The notes: generated by a model not told the origin, from the letters alone. Shown: positions 26,682 to 35,768, counted from the stretch's first letter. The stretch is DNA of 64,000 nt from Paenibacillus luteus (GCF_006542765.1 NZ_SKCD01000022.1:496001-560000); one strand, 5' to 3'. Translations and numbers: made by a program.

Positions 26682-28185
26682 CTTGTTCTTCACCCCATGT
26701 TAGCTTCATATTTTGAATGTGATAACGTGCATCAACCTTTATGATGCCTGAAGCTTCTTGTACAAGAAGTACCCGATTACCAAGCATGTTGAATACTTCC
26801 TCTAATCCGGAGTCTTCCTCGTTTTGATCATACGACAATGCACGCACAGGACTGCGCTGATGTATAATCAGCCAAAAATCATAAAAGCTCCGCAATGCCA
26901 GCCACTCACGCTCGTTATTTAATTTAATCCATTCTAGTAATTGAAGTAGTTCAATCTGAGTGTGCTGATCAAGTTCTTGAATGAGCAACTCCATAACTTC
27001 TACAAACAAAGCACGCCTTTTTCTCATGAATCCGATATCTCTTGCGTCACCTGCTGCCTCTAGGAATACCTCATCTCTTGCCTCATGTTCTCCAGCGCCA
27101 TTAATACTTTGTTCACCAAAAACGGTAAGAGGCGACCAGCTTTTTGTCTGTTCCAGTCCGATAAAGGGCGACACAATACCTTTCAGCGATTGGAGTGGCA
27201 ATGGTGTTCCCATAATATAGTTTGAAATATCCTGATCAAAATTAAATGAACTTAGTCCGGTATAGTACAGTGATTCCTTTGCCGAGGAGAGTGCCTGATT
27301 TTTCAAATCCATGCTTTGCTTAAGCAACCCTGAATGATCGCTATGAACCATCTCCAATTCACTTGCAATACGTAAAATATATTCATAAGCACGCTGCTGC
27401 TTCTCTAGACTATTATCCGTATAAAGCCGCATTCTCGTCTCGTTTACGAATTGCCGCAACTCGTCGAATTCCTCGTTTTCACGTTGTAGTCTTGTGTAAA
27501 TATCCTCTAGAAGGTTACTATAGCGCTTCAGCGTTTCCTCTGACACGATACTGCGCTTAATTTCATGCTCGAGCTTTATCATCCGCTCCTGAAGGGACTC
27601 CACCTCAACACGCATTTCGTTTATTTGTCTTAATGCGCCTTGAAACTCCCCCTTCTCCAACTGCTTACGCAAAACAAGCTGATGTATGGACAGCTGGAAC
27701 TCCGAGTAAAACTCCTTTGTTGCAAATACAAGCTCAAGCCCGTCCTCGTCCAGCGCGTAATACTGCGTATTGGTTTTTGAATCAAAGGCATTCGCTCTAA
27801 GAATCGACGTATACACGGTCCCTCTCTCGCGAGCCTCCCAATTATAAAAACTAAATTCACGTTTTTTTCCAGAGGCCGGACGAAACACTTGAATGATGCT
27901 TCGCGCCAACTCCTCGCAGTCAGCTAGCTCGATTCTATGTTTTCCATCTATTATCTTGAATAAATAAATAGCAAGCTCCTTCACACTTGCTTTATTATTT
28001 CGCATCAGCTTCTGCTCAAAGAAGAACAGCAAAGTCAGCATGCCGAGCTCCATCAAATCAATCGACTGCCCCTCAGCATCCGTTTGTTTTTTCCGCTGCA
28101 GCTCAAATAATGGGTCAAAAAGTGCGATCCTCGACATTCGTTCGTGAAAGTCAGATATCATGTTATCTAATTCGTAGTGATCCAT
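26671..28185 (-). CDS. jetA: Wadjet defence protein JetA (kleisin/MukF analogue)
   Basis: 504 residues, starting MDHYELDNMISDFHERM. It is helical with a coiled-coil middle (ALRQINEMRVEVESLQERM onward) and no enzyme motif. In Wadjet operons the first condensin subunit is a kleisin that joins the two SMC heads; length and position fit. The start at 28185 is chosen because GGGAGGGGGAG lies upstream and the other in-frame starts would place it too close. It overlaps jetD by 19 bases. The family assignment rests mainly on the operon, since this group is very divergent. Confidence 0.75.
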   Translation of the reverse strand: MDHYELDNMISDFHERMSRIALFDPLFELQRKKQTDAEGQSIDLMELGMLTLLFFFEQKLMRNNKASVKELAIYLFKIIDGKHRIELADCEELARSIIQVFRPASGKKREFSFYNWEARERGTVYTSILRANAFDSKTNTQYYALDEDGLELVFATKEFYSEFQLSIHQLVLRKQLEKGEFQGALRQINEMRVEVESLQERMIKLEHEIKRSIVSEETLKRYSNLLEDIYTRLQRENEEFDELRQFVNETRMRLYTDNSLEKQQRAYEYILRIASELEMVHSDHSGLLKQSMDLKNQALSSAKESLYYTGLSSFNFDQDISNYIMGTPLPLQSLKGIVSPFIGLEQTKSWSPLTVFGEQSINGAGEHEARDEVFLEAAGDARDIGFMRKRRALFVEVMELLIQELDQHTQIELLQLLEWIKLNNEREWLALRSFYDFWLIIHQRSPVRALSYDQNEEDSGLEEVFNMLGNRVLLVQEASGIIKVDARYHIQNMKLTWGEEQDGL

Positions 28186-29219
28186 TGTTTCCACTGCTCC
28201 CCCTCCCAAATTTGTTGCAATTGCTGCTTAGTTAAGATTTCCTGCGGATAGTAGCCTCCTGATGTTAAACAGGTTTCAATTTGTTCCTGATACTGCGGCG
28301 AGAAATAGCCAAGAAAAGCTTGAACTGCCGCTTCATTTCTTCTTTGATTCGTTTTACCTATTGCGTGTGGCTTGGATAGACATGCCTCATAAAAAGGAAT
28401 TGCCGGACGAATGGGAAGCCGCTTATCCGTTTCATACCAAATCCGAATACCCTCATAGTCAATATCTCCAAAGTAGTAGATGCGTTTCTCGCAATCTATA
28501 ACTGGGTATTGCAGGTCAAGCATTTCTATATTTCCAGTTATCTTATTGCCACAACCATAAATCAATGTGTGAAAAGCTGAACCTGACAACACAGGGAGAA
28601 GTGCTTGAAAGGTTGTTTTATTTTCGATAATTAGGTGCAAACAGCAATTAAACCCTTCCTTATCCCCGGCAGTTCGGTTTACAGCGAGCATAAGCGGGTC
28701 TGACACCGGATAGATGAGCAGCCTCTCCCAAAGACCTAGTCTCTTAAGCAATGCATATCCACCGAGATCCGTTATCCACTTCTCATTCCCAGTCAGTTGG
28801 AAGCTTCTCTCTGGTGCAGGTACGGCTTCTTTAGGAAAACCTTCATTCTTTAAATAGTTATTAATGAACACAATCCAAGGCTTGTCCTCTTCAAATTGTT
28901 GTACGGACAGTGCAAAATAACCATCAAGCTGAATCGCTGGGTGGATATCGAGACGATATTGCTGCAACAGCTGATGATGCTGCTTAGTTAATCGTTGTTT
29001 ATTGACCCGATAACGATAAGCAATTTCCGGCTGCTTTGTCGTTCGTCCAGCTGATTTTACCGCATCCAACACCTTAGCCTTTTCCAAAGCAAGCACTTCA
29101 GTTGCAAACTCACGTGTTTCTATAACAACGCCGACAAAGAGCGATTCCAGTTCCTCAAGCGTAATCGTTGATTTTTGCATACCACGAATATGTTCTTCTA
29201 TCGTTTGACTAATATCCAT
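28167..29219 (-). CDS. jetD: Wadjet defence protein JetD (Toprim-type nuclease, DUF2220-like)
   Basis: 350 residues. The C-terminal half shows Toprim-like signs: IIENKTTFQALL (Glu), LIYGCGNKITGN and YYFGDIDYEGIRIW with the DxD pair. This is the topoisomerase VI-related domain that cuts plasmid DNA in Wadjet. The N-terminal half is helical and would dock on the condensin. It is the first gene of the operon (jetD-jetA-jetB-jetC), preceded by AGAGGTG and an AT-rich stretch with a TATACT near 29254-29259 that may be the -10 box. All key acidic residues are present, so the system may be active. Confidence 0.85.
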   Translation of the reverse strand: MDISQTIEEHIRGMQKSTITLEELESLFVGVVIETREFATEVLALEKAKVLDAVKSAGRTTKQPEIAYRYRVNKQRLTKQHHQLLQQYRLDIHPAIQLDGYFALSVQQFEEDKPWIVFINNYLKNEGFPKEAVPAPERSFQLTGNEKWITDLGGYALLKRLGLWERLLIYPVSDPLMLAVNRTAGDKEGFNCCLHLIIENKTTFQALLPVLSGSAFHTLIYGCGNKITGNIEMLDLQYPVIDCEKRIYYFGDIDYEGIRIWYETDKRLPIRPAIPFYEACLSKPHAIGKTNQRRNEAAVQAFLGYFSPQYQEQIETCLTSGGYYPQEILTKQQLQQIWEGEQWKQWITTN

Positions 29220-29314
29220 GTCCACACCTCTGCTTATATAATCATTAGTTCTAGTATAGCAGATACCCTTTCTAAGGTTAGAGTCCTAAAATTTATGATA
29301 TAAAAAAACGAAAA

Positions 29315-29348
29315 AAACCAACCATTGTGAAATAACATTGATTGGTTT
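29315..29348 (-). terminator. Terminator after the zeta-toxin remnant
   Basis: AAACCAA...TGT pairs with ACA...TTGGTTT, and the minus strand then runs into two groups of seven T. It separates the remnant from the Wadjet operon. Confidence 0.75.
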
Positions 29349-29728
29349 ATGCATTTTCATTTTTATTTACGTTTACGTTATTACAAAAATGCTGTTCTAT
29401 TGTTTTTACCCAATTAGGAATAGTCTCAGCCATATATTTGATTGCACTGTGTTTGAAACCAGCTTCCAATACAATTACACCATCTAAATCACTATTATCG
29501 ATAACAATTAAGTAATCAATTAAATATAGATTAGCAAGCAGATTCTTTACTGAGGATTGATCTCTTCTAAATGATGTCTTCTGTAGAAATAGGATGCCCA
29601 CCATTTTCAACTCGTGAAGCAACCCGATCTATATTCAATCGGTAATCGCCTAAACCTACGTAAAACATGATTGTTTCGAACCCATTATCCTTCGCCTCTT
29701 GTATTTGACGAATTGCATTTCCATCTCC
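29347..29728 (-). pseudogene. Zeta-toxin-type kinase, C-terminal remnant (frameshifted)
   Basis: Two overlapping frames give one family-like tail. The upstream frame reads AIRQIQEAKDNGFETIMFYV then GLGDYRLNIDRVASRVENGG and HPISTEDI before a stop. The downstream frame continues RRDQSSVKNLLANLYLIDYL and IVIDNSDLDGVIVLEAGFKH. These match the last third of zeta-toxin/UDP-GlcNAc-kinase-like proteins. The P-loop half is missing and a frameshift breaks the remainder, so it is inactive. It lies next to the Wadjet operon. Confidence 0.65.
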
Positions 29729-29916
29729 TTATCTATTTCTGCCTTGGCTTCCGAAGCCAGTTCCAACAAGCCCTCTTCGCCCCTGAGCCTGATTGAAGCA
29801 AACGCTCTTGCCTCTTTGCTGTTTCTAATCATCCCTTCTGCCAATTCAACAAGCTCCTCTTGAGAAGCTGAATGAACTTTTTTTACCAGTTGAGACAATG
29901 TTAATTTACTTGCCAT
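29656..29916 (-). CDS. Small protein, probable partner of the lost zeta toxin (chimeric 3' end)
   Basis: 86 codons beginning MASKLTLSQLVKKVHSASQE. The first ~66 residues look like a genuine helical small protein (ELVELAEGMIRNSKEARAFA). The last ~20 are read out of frame across the zeta remnant and are probably an artefact of a deletion that joined the two. No clear ribosome-binding site precedes the ATG. Possibly an upstream antitoxin-like gene; function not established. Confidence 0.4.
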   Translation of the reverse strand: MASKLTLSQLVKKVHSASQEELVELAEGMIRNSKEARAFASIRLRGEEGLLELASEAKAEIDKEMEMQFVKYKRRRIMGSKQSCFT

Positions 29917-29965
29917 TCTGTAGTATCAAATCCAAGTGAATCATTATAGGACAGGCGATGTTCTT

Positions 29966-30853
29966 TTATTTGCCACAGCATTTCTTATACTTCAAGCCGC
30001 TTCCGCATGAGCAAGGTTCGTTCCGGCCTGGGGTTGCCAACTTCACAACAGGAGTTGCTTTGTACCCGAAGGTCCTGCTTTGCGTTGTCTTAGGATTATG
30101 CGCAGCAACTGATTTCTCAAAGCATCCCCACCATTCCATCTCCGAGATCGTATTTGTAATTAATTGATTATTCCATTGACCTTTGCTTTTGTCCAAAATC
30201 TGCTCTAGTGAACCATTCATAGCCTCTTCTACATTCTCTAAATTAATCATCGAGGTGTCGATCTTATCTTTCTCAAAAGCATCACGAATCACTTCATAGT
30301 TCTCAAACGGATGCAACTCTATACAGCTGTAAACGACATGCCCATTAAACTCAAAGTTATCCTCATTCAGCTTGTCCTCAGATAGCAGGCTCCCCAAATA
30401 CGCAACAATGTCGCTTCTCTCAAGCACTCCCTCCAAAACAAGTATAGTTAAGGCAAGCATGCCTTGACCACGGACAAATAGATCAGCTTCTACATTCTCA
30501 ATGAGCTGATACAACGCTTGTACATCACCATTAAATACGCTTGCAAGCATTCTGCCTGTTCCCTCAGTTAAGGCATCTCCAATAGCCAGGTCCAGCGTCT
30601 CCTCAGGCAATTGCAGGAGTTTGATTAGCTCCGGAAATAATTGCTTCTCCCTAAATTGCGACAAAAGATAGAGGGCATACAGCAGATCAATTCGGCTTGC
30701 CTCAATTATATACTGCTCAGGGTTATCTATAAAAGCTCTCACCAGTTCCATCAAATAAGGAGCGGCCTCTTCCTTGCGCTCTATGATTTGCAACAATTCC
30801 TTTTTCGGAAAGATGCCGCTATTGTACTGGATTGATTCCATTAATTGTTTCAT
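29966..30853 (-). CDS. DUF1186-like protein with C-terminal SEC-C zinc motif
   Basis: 295 residues. Most of the protein is alpha-helical repeats (HEAT-like) resembling DUF1186, with SRIDLLYALYLLSQFREKQL and GDALTEGTGRMLASVFNG. The last 25 residues form the SEC-C zinc ribbon: PGRNEPCSCGSGLKYKKCCGK, with Cys-x-Cys and Cys-Cys ligands. SEC-C is found at the end of SecA and on many stand-alone proteins, where it binds zinc and protein partners. No signal peptide is present. A GGGAG lies before the ATG. It is a single-gene unit; its role is unknown. Confidence 0.8.
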   Translation of the reverse strand: MKQLMESIQYNSGIFPKKELLQIIERKEEAAPYLMELVRAFIDNPEQYIIEASRIDLLYALYLLSQFREKQLFPELIKLLQLPEETLDLAIGDALTEGTGRMLASVFNGDVQALYQLIENVEADLFVRGQGMLALTILVLEGVLERSDIVAYLGSLLSEDKLNEDNFEFNGHVVYSCIELHPFENYEVIRDAFEKDKIDTSMINLENVEEAMNGSLEQILDKSKGQWNNQLITNTISEMEWWGCFEKSVAAHNPKTTQSRTFGYKATPVVKLATPGRNEPCSCGSGLKYKKCCGK

Positions 30854-31000
30854 TATTTATCTACTCCCCTATAAAATAGTGTTATCTCCGTTAGTTCTTT
30901 CATTCGTTGGCATTTTCATTTTACAAGACACTACTATGGCTGTCTAACAAAATTCAAGTGATCCCCTCGAAACCTGTAACATTTTATGCATAAGCAGGAG

Positions 31001-31034
31001 AAGCCGCCTTCCAATGAATTGGAAGGCGGCTTTT
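31001..31034. terminator. Strong terminator-like hairpin after cysN
   Basis: AAGCCGCCTTCCAAT and ATTGGAAGGCGGCTT pair perfectly. The T-run is on the plus strand, yet the nearest gene end (cysN at 31100) is on the minus strand; it may act in both directions or end an antisense transcript. Confidence 0.7.
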
Positions 31035-31099
31035 TGAGTGCATTTTTATATGAACCATTATATGCTTTTCTTGATGTCTCGATCGAAATTAACATAAAA

Positions 31100-32749
31100 C
31101 TAAACTTGAATGAGAGCTTTCACAACAATTTTCACGGCAGCATTGGCCGCTTCTTGGATCGAATTGCTGTTTACAGCAACATCGATTGGCAAAAAGGCTT
31201 GGCCGATTATTTCTTGCGCAATGGCTTGGTCGTTGCCGTTCGTAGTACCAGCCAGTACCAATGCGATAAGTCCCGCATTGTTCAGCAATGTGGCATAACC
31301 TGCGATTTGACGTACAGATTCTCCTAAGCTGTTGTTGATTAGCATCGTATGATAGCCTCTCGATACCAGCCGTTTCTCGATTTCCTTCGCAAGAGCCGAG
31401 TTGTCCGCAACTGAACCAGTAAGCCAAAGCGTTAATGGCTGCTGTCCTTTTTGCTGGGCACGAACATCTCTTGTGATTTCCGTATCGATTCGGTCGGCAT
31501 TGTCAGTACTTTGAAGAGCTTCGTCAATGACGCCGCAAGCGGATGTCATATTTGTTACACGATCGATGAGAATAAATCCACCGATGCTTTTATTTTTTTC
31601 AAACGTATCAAAAACAATACCATCCGATAATGAAATTTCACATTTAGCCACTTCATTCTTAACCACATGATCGGCTGTAACCGTATTGCCTGTATTAATA
31701 TCGATTTTGTGATTAATTTTCGTCACCGTACCAGGAAGAACCTTTGTACCTACCTTCACCAGAACATCTTTTCCCGGCGTCAGGAAAGAATCATCCATCC
31801 AAAGAATCGTGGCGCTAAAGCTGTCCGCCTCTTGGAGGTCATTGTCCTTCGTAAACACGCAACCTCGTGAAACGTCGACTTCTCGATCCAATTGAATAGT
31901 CACAGGCTGTCCGGCATGAGCCGAATTCCTGTCTTGGTCTGTGACAAAGATGCGTTTTACCTTCGCCTTCTCACGACTAGGCAGAGTTATCAGTTCATCG
32001 CCAACTGCGATGCTTCCGGCTTCAATCTGGCCTTGGAATCCGCGGAATGTGTGGTCTGGTCGGCATACCCGCTGAATGGGCATCATAAACGGCTTCACGT
32101 CATCGTTCGAATGAACATCAACACTCTCCAAATAGGGCAGCAAAGCAAGACCCTTGTACCAAGGTGTATTCGGCGACTTCTTTGTAATGTTATCCCCTTC
32201 TGTTGCAGAAACAGGGATCACTTGAATGCTTTCAAACTGGAATTCCGTGGTGATGCGAGAGAATTCTTCTTTGATTTCATCAAATATCTTCGTATCAAAA
32301 CCAACTAAATCCATCTTATTTACCGCTAAGACTAGATGCTTAATCCCCATGAGGGCACAAATTCGGGTATGGCGCTTTGTTTGAGTAATAATCCCTTTTT
32401 TTGCATCCACCAGAATAACCGCAAGATCCGCGAAGGATGCGCCTACCGCCATGTTGCGTGTATATTCTTCGTGCCCCGGCGTGTCCGCTACAATGAATGA
32501 ACGGTGATCCGTCGTAAAATATCGAAATGCCACATCAATCGTAATTCCTTGCTCACGTTCGGCTATCAACCCGTCAAGAAGCAAGGAGTAGTCAATTTTG
32601 CCGCCGCGGCTTCCCAGCCTGCTGTCCAGCTCCAATGCTCTCTCCTGATCAGCGAACAAAAGCTTAGCCTCATAAAGCATATGTCCTATCAAAGTGGATT
32701 TTCCGTCATCCACGCTTCCGCAAGTAATAAATTTAAGCAGACTCTTCAT
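31100..32749 (-). CDS. cysN: Sulfate adenylyltransferase subunit 1 (GTPase) with degenerate APS-kinase tail
   Basis: 549 residues. Residues 1-~425 are the CysN GTPase: P-loop GSVDDGKSTLIGHML (about 11-25), DTPGHEEYTRNMAVG, NKMDL, then two EF-Tu-like barrels. With CysD it makes adenosine 5'-phosphosulfate from ATP and sulfate. From about residue 427 there is a ~120-residue tail resembling APS kinase (LTLWLTG... AKEIEKRL... GYHTMLINN), but the P-loop GLSGSGKST is replaced by GSVADNSAL, and the domain is about 50-60 residues short. So this is a CysNC-type fusion whose kinase half looks dead. It starts one base after the cysD stop. No cysC or cysH is in view. Confidence 0.9.
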   Translation of the reverse strand: MKSLLKFITCGSVDDGKSTLIGHMLYEAKLLFADQERALELDSRLGSRGGKIDYSLLLDGLIAEREQGITIDVAFRYFTTDHRSFIVADTPGHEEYTRNMAVGASFADLAVILVDAKKGIITQTKRHTRICALMGIKHLVLAVNKMDLVGFDTKIFDEIKEEFSRITTEFQFESIQVIPVSATEGDNITKKSPNTPWYKGLALLPYLESVDVHSNDDVKPFMMPIQRVCRPDHTFRGFQGQIEAGSIAVGDELITLPSREKAKVKRIFVTDQDRNSAHAGQPVTIQLDREVDVSRGCVFTKDNDLQEADSFSATILWMDDSFLTPGKDVLVKVGTKVLPGTVTKINHKIDINTGNTVTADHVVKNEVAKCEISLSDGIVFDTFEKNKSIGGFILIDRVTNMTSACGVIDEALQSTDNADRIDTEITRDVRAQQKGQQPLTLWLTGSVADNSALAKEIEKRLVSRGYHTMLINNSLGESVRQIAGYATLLNNAGLIALVLAGTTNGNDQAIAQEIIGQAFLPIDVAVNSNSIQEAANAAVKIVVKALIQV

Positions 32750-32750
32750 C

Positions 32751-33674
32751 TTAGAAATAGCCCTCCCGTTTACGTCTTTCCATGCTGCCCGCTTCTTCTT
32801 GATCGATAACCCTTGTTGTCCGTTCGGATGATACCGCACCAAGCGTTTCTTCAATAATAGCATCCAGCGTGTCCGCATCTGACTCGGCACCGCCAGTAAG
32901 CGGGTAGCAGCCTAATGTGCGAAATCTCATCTTCATCATTTCAATCTTCTCACCCGGCTCGAGCCTCATTCGCTCATCATCCGCCATGATAATTTGTCCA
33001 TCGCGATTAACGACAGGCCGTTCTTTCGCTAAATAGAGAGGTACAATATCGATATTCTCTCTGCGAATGTATTGCCAGATATCCTTTTCCGTCCAGTTGG
33101 AAATCGGGAATACACGGATGCTTTCACCCTTATTGATTCTAGTGTTGTAAAGCTTCCACATTTCCGGTCGCTGATTTTTCGGATCCCATGCATGATTTTT
33201 ATTACGGAATGAGAAAATCCGCTCCTTCGCGCGTGACTTTTCCTCATCACGTCTTCCACCGCCAAAGGCAGCTGTAAATCCGTATTTGTCCAGTCCTTGC
33301 TTCAAGGCTTGCGTTTTCATTATATCCGTATAGGCGGAACCATGATCAAAAGGGTTGATCCCTTGATCAATTCCTTCCTGATTGGAGTGAACAATCATGT
33401 TAATTCCGAATTCTTTCGCCTTGCGGTCGCGGAATTCAATCATCTCTTTGAACTTCCACGTTGTGTCAATATGCATGAAAGAAAACGGCGGCTTCTCCGG
33501 ATAAAATGCTTTCAGCGCCAAATGCAGCATCACGGAGCTATCCTTACCGATCGAGTACAGCATCACGGGATTTTCACTTTCCGCCGCTACTTCTCGAATA
33601 ATATAAATCGCTTCAGCCTCGAGTTGATCTAGATGTGTCATTTCATCTATGGAATCAAGTGTCAATTTGTCCAT
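32751..33674 (-). CDS. cysD: Sulfate adenylyltransferase subunit 2
   Basis: 307 residues of the PAPS-reductase-like PP-loop ATPase family. Motifs: VMLYSIGKDSSVMLHLALKA (PP-loop, about residues 37-56), FGGGRRDEEKSRAKERIFS, and FRTLGCYPLTGG. It carries out adenylyl transfer to sulfate with CysN as GTP-driven partner in cytoplasmic sulfate assimilation. GGGAGG precedes the ATG. The cysD-cysN pair forms a tight two-gene operon with a promoter at about 33720-33764. Confidence 0.95.
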   Translation of the reverse strand: MDKLTLDSIDEMTHLDQLEAEAIYIIREVAAESENPVMLYSIGKDSSVMLHLALKAFYPEKPPFSFMHIDTTWKFKEMIEFRDRKAKEFGINMIVHSNQEGIDQGINPFDHGSAYTDIMKTQALKQGLDKYGFTAAFGGGRRDEEKSRAKERIFSFRNKNHAWDPKNQRPEMWKLYNTRINKGESIRVFPISNWTEKDIWQYIRRENIDIVPLYLAKERPVVNRDGQIIMADDERMRLEPGEKIEMMKMRFRTLGCYPLTGGAESDADTLDAIIEETLGAVSSERTTRVIDQEEAGSMERRKREGYF

Positions 33675-33719
33675 GAAAAAAGTGCCTCCCTTTAATCCTT
33701 ACTAAATCTATAGACTATA

Positions 33720-33764
33720 ATTATATCGTATCAGATTTTCACTTTATTGCAAAGTGGAATAAAG
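33720..33764 (-). promoter_or_regulatory. cysDN promoter region with inverted repeat (possible sulfur-response operator)
   Basis: A perfect -10 box TATAAT is read on the minus strand at 33720-33725, about 45 bases before the cysD start. Just upstream, CTTTATT...AATAAAG (33742-33764) forms a 7-base-arm inverted repeat where the -35 region should be. A CymR/CysK-type repressor site is a possible reading, not shown. The remaining gap to 34067 contains no gene that I can see. Confidence 0.45.
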
Positions 33765-34067
33765 TTTTTTCTTTTATTTTCTTAGCCTTTGGTTTTCATT
33801 ATAAGGATATCGAAATTGCGAACAATTGGATTGGATAATTCCACTTCAGAAAAAAAGTCTTATAAGTTGTTTATGTTCAATAGCGCTCATGCTAGGCGCA
33901 CCCAACAAAAGCCCAAACCTAGTGTGGCCGGGCTTCAACTTGCATGTAAATGTGACTCTTATATGCTTACTTCTCACCAGTGACACCTAGCACTCCACAT
34001 GAGTTTTGCTAATAATAGGGCCTTAAATCACTAAGCCCCTTTATTTTCATTATATTTTCGTTCCACC

Positions 34068-34628
34068 TTAAATTCTATTAATTCCAGTCTGTATATAGGG
34101 AATCGCTAATTTGATAAATTCTTTCGGAGGTGTCATCTGGCTACCTCTTCTCCATTCTACAGAAGCCCCATAAATTCCCCAGCCTAACAGAACAGCTGTA
34201 AGTTTTAGAGCTTCATCCTTCTCCTTTTTATTTTGCTTTAATAACATTTTGTAAAAAATAACTTCGAGCTGTTCCCTAATAATACGGGCAATGGTATCTT
34301 CATAACCTCTGTGGCAACGACTAGATAATGACTTTTGAAAATTCGTTATCGATTCAAAAATAGTAACAAAAGTTTCTTCATTCAGTTCGTCATTTTGATA
34401 GAAATCATAATTCAAATTAACTAACAATACTTCGGACAGCACCTTTTCCAACAAGTCATATATATCTTCAAAATGATAATAAAAAGTTGCACGATTAATC
34501 ATAGCTTCTGTGGTTATATCCTTTATTGTAATGTCCTTAAATTCCGTTTTCCCTGAGAGTTCGATGAAAGCATCCATAATTAATTTGCGGGTCCGTAAAA
34601 CTCTAGGGTCCGTCTTTGATTCAGTCAT
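34068..34628 (-). CDS. TetR-family transcriptional regulator
   Basis: 186 residues. The N-terminal TetR helix-turn-helix includes RTRKLIMDAFIELSGKTEFK, IKDITTEAMINRATFYYHFE and DIYDLLEKVL, followed by a helical C-terminal domain with an IREQLEVIFYKMLLKQ helix. TetR proteins repress their own gene and neighbours until a ligand binds. It is divergent from the DsbA-like gene across a 210-base gap that holds a dyad at 34648-34673, so that gene is the likely target. The ligand is unknown; the neighbour suggests thiol or electrophile stress. Confidence 0.88.
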   Translation of the reverse strand: MTESKTDPRVLRTRKLIMDAFIELSGKTEFKDITIKDITTEAMINRATFYYHFEDIYDLLEKVLSEVLLVNLNYDFYQNDELNEETFVTIFESITNFQKSLSSRCHRGYEDTIARIIREQLEVIFYKMLLKQNKKEKDEALKLTAVLLGWGIYGASVEWRRGSQMTPPKEFIKLAIPYIQTGINRI

Positions 34629-34647
34629 TTTGTCAACCTCCTACTTC

Positions 34648-34673
34648 TACAACAATTGCTTAAACATGTTGTA
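34648..34673. promoter_or_regulatory. Candidate TetR operator
   Basis: TACAACA and TGTTGTA form 7-base arms 12 bases apart, 20 bases upstream of the TetR start codon. The position suits autorepression and control of the divergent dsbA-like gene. Confidence 0.45.
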
Positions 34674-34838
34674 TAAACGACAAATCCACAGAACTATTGG
34701 TTTTGATGGTTTTTATTATGATATAAAATGCAATTGTAAGCAAACAAATAGGTATTTCGCCTTTAAAAAAGCTAAGGGAGAGTAATAAGTGCTTATTCGC
34801 TTGTCTCTGCTTCTTAAATTAAGAAATGAGGAATTATA

Positions 34839-35768
34839 ATGGTGAACAATAATAATATGGTTTGTGATCTACAAACAGGTGTATGTGGTGTAGCTGACGA
34901 AGAGGAAATGGGGATTATTGATTTCAATCAGCCCTCAAAAGCAGTAAATCTTTACTATGTGACCGATCCGATTTGTTCGCATTGCTGGGCGCTTGAACCT
35001 GTACTTCGTCGTTTTGTAGAGCAATATGGAAACTATTTTAACTTTCATACGGTTATGGGCGGTTTGCTGGAAAAATGGCATGACGGACCCATCGATCCCG
35101 CAAACGGAATTAGTAAACCATCCGATGTGGCTGCTCACTGGAGAGAAGTTGGAGAATATTCAAGAATGCCCATTGATGGAACTTTAATGATCGATAATCC
35201 AGTGCAATCATCCTACCCACCCTCTCGTGTATTTAAGGTGATTCAAAAAAAATATACTGATGAAAAAGCAGCCGAATATTTACGTCGATCAAGAGAAGCG
35301 CTATTTGCCTTTAATCAAAATATTTCAGATAAAACCGTTATGATTGAAATCGTAAATCAAATCAACCTCGATGGAGAATCTATTATAAACGAAGCTGAAC
35401 AACAGGTTGGTCATCAATGGTTACAAGATGATTTCAATCTAGTTAGAAGCTTGGGTGTCAGAGGCTTTCCGACCATTATAATGACCAATGAGGAAAATAA
35501 CGGCGTAAAAATCGTAGGCAGCCGTCCGTTAGAATTATATGTTGACGGCTTGAAAAAAGTTCTAAACCAAGAAGAACTACAACCGAAACCCGTCCCTGCC
35601 CTTTCTCGCTTGATTGAAAAAGAAAAGCTTCTTTTCTCCAAAGAAATTGAAATTATGTATGATGTTGAACATGCAGACATAAAGTCTTTTATTGAACAAG
35701 AGCTTTCAGCAAATCGTTATCAAGAGAATGAAATTTTAGGAGAATTGTATTTTACTGCTACTAAATAA
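34839..35768 (+). CDS. DsbA-family dithiol oxidoreductase (FrnE/SpxH-like)
   Basis: 309 residues with a thioredoxin fold interrupted by a helical insertion. The redox site is Cys46-Ser-His-Cys49 in VTDPICSHCWALEPVLRRFV. The cis-proline loop is GVRGFPTIIM. A further cysteine pair lies near the N-terminus (Cys9 and Cys16 in MVCDLQTGVCGVADEEE). No signal peptide is present, so it acts in the cytoplasm, as FrnE-type isomerases or the SpxH adaptor do. GAGGAA precedes the ATG. Divergent from the TetR gene, it probably responds to oxidative or disulfide stress. The SpxH alternative is less likely because that protein has a different CxxC. Confidence 0.8.
   Translation: MVNNNNMVCDLQTGVCGVADEEEMGIIDFNQPSKAVNLYYVTDPICSHCWALEPVLRRFVEQYGNYFNFHTVMGGLLEKWHDGPIDPANGISKPSDVAAHWREVGEYSRMPIDGTLMIDNPVQSSYPPSRVFKVIQKKYTDEKAAEYLRRSREALFAFNQNISDKTVMIEIVNQINLDGESIINEAEQQVGHQWLQDDFNLVRSLGVRGFPTIIMTNEENNGVKIVGSRPLELYVDGLKKVLNQEELQPKPVPALSRLIEKEKLLFSKEIEIMYDVEHADIKSFIEQELSANRYQENEILGELYFTATK

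Noticed and set aside
31001..31034. Terminator for a plus-strand gene
   Set aside because: The T-run is on the plus strand, but no plus-strand gene ends here; kept only as a hairpin possibly used by cysN.
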